A stretch of DNA of 64,000 bases, from NCBI GenBank assembly GCA_018292915.2, contig JACVVK020000017.1, positions 1,947,501-2,011,500 on the forward strand, written 5' to 3'. The first letter of the stretch is position 1, and each line of letters begins with the position of its first letter. Shown here piece after piece: positions 59,601 to 64,000 of this stretch. The notes beneath the pieces were generated by a model. That model saw only the letters and a list, made by a program, of their open reading frames with translations. It did no database searches and was not told where the DNA came from. Both the position numbers and the translations under genes were made by a program. Source of the DNA: Batillaria attramentaria (Eukaryota; Mollusca; Gastropoda; Batillariidae).

Positions 59601-60284
59601 AAAATAAAACTCTCAGCATAGAGAGAGTTAATAATCGTGTACTAGTGGCCGTTGGAAACTCATTAATCAAGAGTATTATTAACGGGAACATGACTGTTTT
59701 TAACTAAATCAAACCCATCGACATGAATCGTGTTTTTTCCGCGTACAGTAACGAGTGAAATGGGATTAAGCTAACTGCCTGTGAAATTAACTCTTAGTAG
59801 GAACTTGAAAACAGTGACCGACTTTGTTGTGGAAAAGCACACCCAGTTTTGTTCTCAAGCCTATTAAGTAGCATGTGTACGTATTTTTCTTTAAATTTTG
59901 CTTGTATCGTATTATCATTATTTTGTGGTTGCCACTTCGCTGTCTCGTATACAGAGGACTGTCCGGCGTCAGTTCAATATGTGAAATACGTGCTAATATT
60001 TGTTTTGTTGCTAGATAGATCCCGCCCCCGCCACCCTCTCAGTATCAGTTCAGTCAAAGTTATGTAGGTGCTGTGGTCGAAGCAATAATGAAACAGAGCT
60101 CCAGTTTGTAGTAACACACACCGCTGCCTAGAATTAATTTGCTTCTGACAGATTACGTAGGAGCCTTTGACCGTATCGTGCAAGAAATTAAGTTTGGTGT
60201 TTAGAGATTCAATACAAGAGCTTAAGTGCTGGCTATACGTCAGCGCTAACTTCAAATGAGATTATTTTCGCATAATAAATTATA
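56694..60284. other. 3' flank and intergenic, nothing recognised
   Basis: Apart from a GGA/GGT-rich stretch just after the stop, short A- and T-runs and a C run near 58708, I see no repeats. Open frames up to 111 codons (57343-57678) show no domain. Confidence 0.4.
56957..56962 (+). terminator. Candidate poly(A) signal of the claudin-like gene
   Basis: AATAAA 264 nt after the stop codon. No convincing GT-rich element follows, so the true 3' end may be further downstream. Confidence 0.25.
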
Positions 60285-60850
60285 GTGCATTTGGTTACTT
60301 CGGTCACCAACGATTCCCGCCGAAAACGTTTTGTGGAGCCACCTATCAAAGAGAAATAGTTGAGCCTGGCCTAGTGACCTAATTTATTTCAGTTAGAGCT
60401 CTCAGTTTCGCCGTTTCTTCTCGGCGTAAGTGGAACAAGCCAGAATCGACTTTTTAATAGTTATTATAAACCTTACAAGTCCAAGAGAGGATTCCTTCCA
60501 TAATAATACTTTGACGTCATTCACTGACGTCCCTTTTACTTGCTGTGTCATGAAAGTTGTGGGAGTCGACGTCAGTTACTGAGCGTGATTACCTTTTACG
60601 TCACTGATTGTCCCATGAGGCTTTCCGGATGTATGTTTTAAGCTGATTTCGATACTTCACATTTTTACAGCTCGTGTTTTCACTCAAAATTTCCCCAAAC
60701 TTTCACTTATGCCGAGAGTAAAAAAAAACTTGAGAATCCCGACTTTCATAAAATACATTAGGTCACTAAACCAGGATCAACATTTTCTCTTTGATAGGAA
60801 TCGAAAGTGGCGCCACAAAAAGTTCTCGCCGACTGAATTACAAAACACAC
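60285..60850. mobile_element. Long-TIR MITE, copy 2 (566 bp)
   Basis: Left end GTGCATTTGGTTACTTCGGT, right end CGACTGAATTACAAAACACAC, with the same internal blocks as 11554-12146 (AGAGAAATAGTTGAG, TGGCCTAGTGAC, TTTTCTCTTTGATAGG). Flanks TATA and TAGA suit a TA duplication. TIRs are more diverged than in copy 1. Confidence 0.78.
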
Positions 60851-62235
60851 TAGAAATGTCTCTGTGGTCAGGTTATAGTTTGTTGATACGTGGCTTCCTT
60901 CTTTGTTCCAACTGTCCATTGTCAGCTTTCATCGTTTGATTGTAAGAGATGATTGGGGAAATTAAAAACCCACATACTTTCACTGACCACTTTCAGCGAC
61001 ACTCAACATAAATCATACTTTCATTTCACGACAGGCATGATATATTTTTTTTTCTCTCTTGAATTGCAGTAGATGAGCTACACGTCATCTGATCCTTACA
61101 CGTACATGCAAACGTGGTGCTTTTCTTCAGCACATTTCAATCTTCCTACACACATATTCATTATGCGCAGATATGGCCAAAATGTGCACAGTTTGCATTA
61201 AACGTTCCGTTAATTTCTGATATAGATTAGTTCGGCTTATTCTTATCTTTTGCATATCTATCGTGTAATGGGCCCCTAGTCCTTCCTAAAATTCCATTTG
61301 TTTTAGAGGATGTGGGTATTACTTTGTATTTCATCGGTTAAAAAAAAAAAAAGACCGCTTTTGCTGAATGAAAGGGTTTTGTTCGCAGATTTTAAAAAAT
61401 GGATTTTATGTGTTTAACCAGACAAGTGTGCCCCAATAATATTGTTGCCATTCCTCTGAATTTACATGTTGCCATGTATTGTGTATTTTTTTTATTTATT
61501 TATTTATTTATTTTTTTTGCATCGAGCAATGAGTTTTGTTGTACATTGCGTCTTTCCTTCCTTATTTTACGTCAGAACTGTTTCGACAACCCCAACTCAC
61601 AGGGAATATTTTCAAATCTCTGTTGAAAAGTTTTGTGCAGCAATTTACATCCAAATCGCACTTGTTTGCATTGCTACCTCTTCGCTTTATTCTCCCCAAA
61701 GACTCACCCATAGTTATTACATGCCCGTCCGTTTGTCTCGTTTTCCCTCCCTAGTTCAAGGGGAAGCAACCACCGCTTATGTCAGAAATTCAAGGAGTTG
61801 CTTCCCTTTAAAAACTGATCGGTTTTGTAAACAGGCTACGCTTCGGGAAGCATTCCTATGTTCTGTTGACTGTTGTTGTCGTCTTGTTCAATTCTGCCGC
61901 TTGTCCATCATAATTACGATCCTTACAACGGGTGTTTATGTAAACTGTATGTTTCGTTGGTTTAATAGTGTGTACAGTCTGAAGAATAAGCACTAACATT
62001 CCTACGGCCGAAGAACCCTGGTAAAAATGTTTTACCAGCCCTCTCTATATTCCAAGATAAGTGTCGTGCATATGTATTGTACATGGAGGTGTACATATTG
62101 TACATGATGAGAAATAAAATCGGTACAGTGCAATGTCACCGCTTTGTGAGAAAGAAAGCCATGTTTTGTTTTGTGATTTCTGTTGCTTGTGTGCCGGGTG
62201 GAACCGGCTCGGTGAATCGACGGCTGAGTTGATGA
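60851..62235. other. Unassigned intergenic sequence
   Basis: A (TTTA)n run at about 61490-61512. No gene or repeat family recognised; the 176-codon frame 61466-61996 starts in that run and has no recognisable domain. Confidence 0.4.
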
Positions 62236-62410
62236 GGGTGGGTGGGATGGGTGTTTGGGAGTTTAACGTCCTTTTCCACCACGTAAGGGTGAAGTCAAAG
62301 ATGGGGCAACGATGAAAAAGCCAGTACAAATATTTGGCTCCAGCCGGGAATCGAACTCACGACCCGAGCATTGAGAGTCCAACGCTCTACCATTCGGCTG
62401 TCCCTGCTCC
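62236..62410 (-). mobile_element. SINE-A copy
   Basis: Full-length minus-strand copy, no clear TSD. Confidence 0.92.
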
Positions 62411-62429
62411 ACAGAAGAAAGAATTTTGT

Positions 62430-62480
62430 TATTTAGGGCTTAACGTCGCGCAGGCAACAAAGACTATTTCGCGGCTATCA
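62430..62480 (+). repeat. Short dispersed segment shared with 32360-32406
   Basis: Both read GGCTTAACG(T/C)CGCG, CAGGCAACAAAGACTA-like and TTCGCGGC. Confidence 0.6.
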
Positions 62481-62539
62481 CAGAAGAAAGAAAAACACAC
62501 AAACAACACCATACAACTAGAGAGGCAGAAGCCTCCATG

Positions 62540-63625
<1,086 letters not shown>

Positions 63626-63687
63626 GGGTTAATACATAGACTCCCATTGTTACACAAGGGAGCCAAAAAGGGTTAACAGTAGTGCAG

Positions 63688-63801
63688 TCGAAGACGGGGC
63701 AACGATGAAAAAGCCAGCACAAATATTTGGCCCAAGCCGGGATTCGAACTCACGACCCGAGCATTGGAAGCACAACGCTCTACCATCGACCACCCCGGCT
63801 G
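63688..63801 (-). mobile_element. SINE-A copy lacking the tail
   Basis: Head, junction and start of the body are intact on minus; it stops at GCCCCGTCTT.. without the tail. Confidence 0.88.
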
Positions 63802-64000
63802 AGTTGATGATGATGACGACGACGACGACGACGATGATGATGATGATGATGGAGACTTGATAGAGCGCACGGCTCCACCCTAACTGAGTGCTCACGGCGC
63901 TTAGGGAGAGGTTTTGAAAGGAAAGAAATGTGCGGGTGATTACGTGTACTGGGGGCGATGCACTAAAGAGATGAGCCTTCAGTCGCTTCCAGAATGCGGT
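63802..64000 (-). mobile_element. (ATG)n-tailed short element, cut by the window edge
   Basis: (GATGAC)n/(GATGAT)n at 63806-63850 is followed by GAGCGCACGGCTCCACCCTA and CTCACGGCGCTTAGGGAG, a layout typical of the 3' end of a short interspersed element read on minus. Only one copy here, so the call is tentative. Confidence 0.45.

Overview
This is a eukaryotic, non-coding-rich window, most likely from a gastropod or other mollusc. The basis is GT-AG introns of 4-10 kb, a tetraspan claudin-type gene, dozens of dinucleotide microsatellites and several tRNA-derived SINE families. The mollusc assignment rests on general resemblance of the repeats and is not proven here. I see no bacterial, viral or CRISPR features.

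One protein-coding gene is well supported. It lies on the + strand and has three coding exons (42280-42565, 46680-46829, 56458-56693). All splice sites fit consensus, both introns are phase 1, and the joined frame encodes exactly 223 residues: a four-transmembrane claudin/PMP22-like protein with the W...LW..C...C extracellular signature. Its introns are 4.1 and 9.6 kb. Exon 1 abuts a ~110-bp tandem repeat, exon 2 is preceded within 12 nt by a ~100-nt (GT)n tract, and exon 3 is preceded by degenerate ~80-bp tandem repeats.

The rest is repeats. The dominant family (here SINE-A) is a ~170-bp tRNA-headed SINE ending in a C-rich tail (GGACGTTAAACTCCCAAACA, then CCCACCC). It has more than 30 copies or fragments on both strands, about half with recognisable target-site duplications (TSDs). 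Four other families or groups are tRNA-related: SINE-B (245, 14632), SINE-C (21452, 22985), SINE-D (30450, 49620, 50262) and single tRNA-like remnants. DNA-transposon-like elements are a 2.4-kb foldback element (7603-10016) with near-identical 0.5-kb arms and an 8-bp TSD, a 287-bp MITE in two copies (5557, 38047) and a ~580-bp long-TIR MITE in two copies (11554, 60285).

Region by region: 1-7.5 kb holds scattered SINEs, microsatellites and MITE copy 1. The foldback element spans 7.6-10 kb. SINE-A copies, minisatellites and the long MITE occupy 10-17 kb. Microsatellite-rich DNA and a compound CTGT/CT/CA array lie at 17-20.4 kb. A 64-bp satellite interrupted by SINE-C spans 21.1-22.5 kb. From 23 to 41 kb there are dispersed repeats and many SINE-A insertions, one nested in another. 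The claudin-like gene spans 42.3-56.7 kb. The last 7 kb is mostly featureless, with the second long MITE and an alternating tandem array rich in nuclear-receptor half-site-like motifs (62.5-63.5 kb). All repeat calls come from comparing copies by eye within this window; boundaries are approximate unless a TSD is given.
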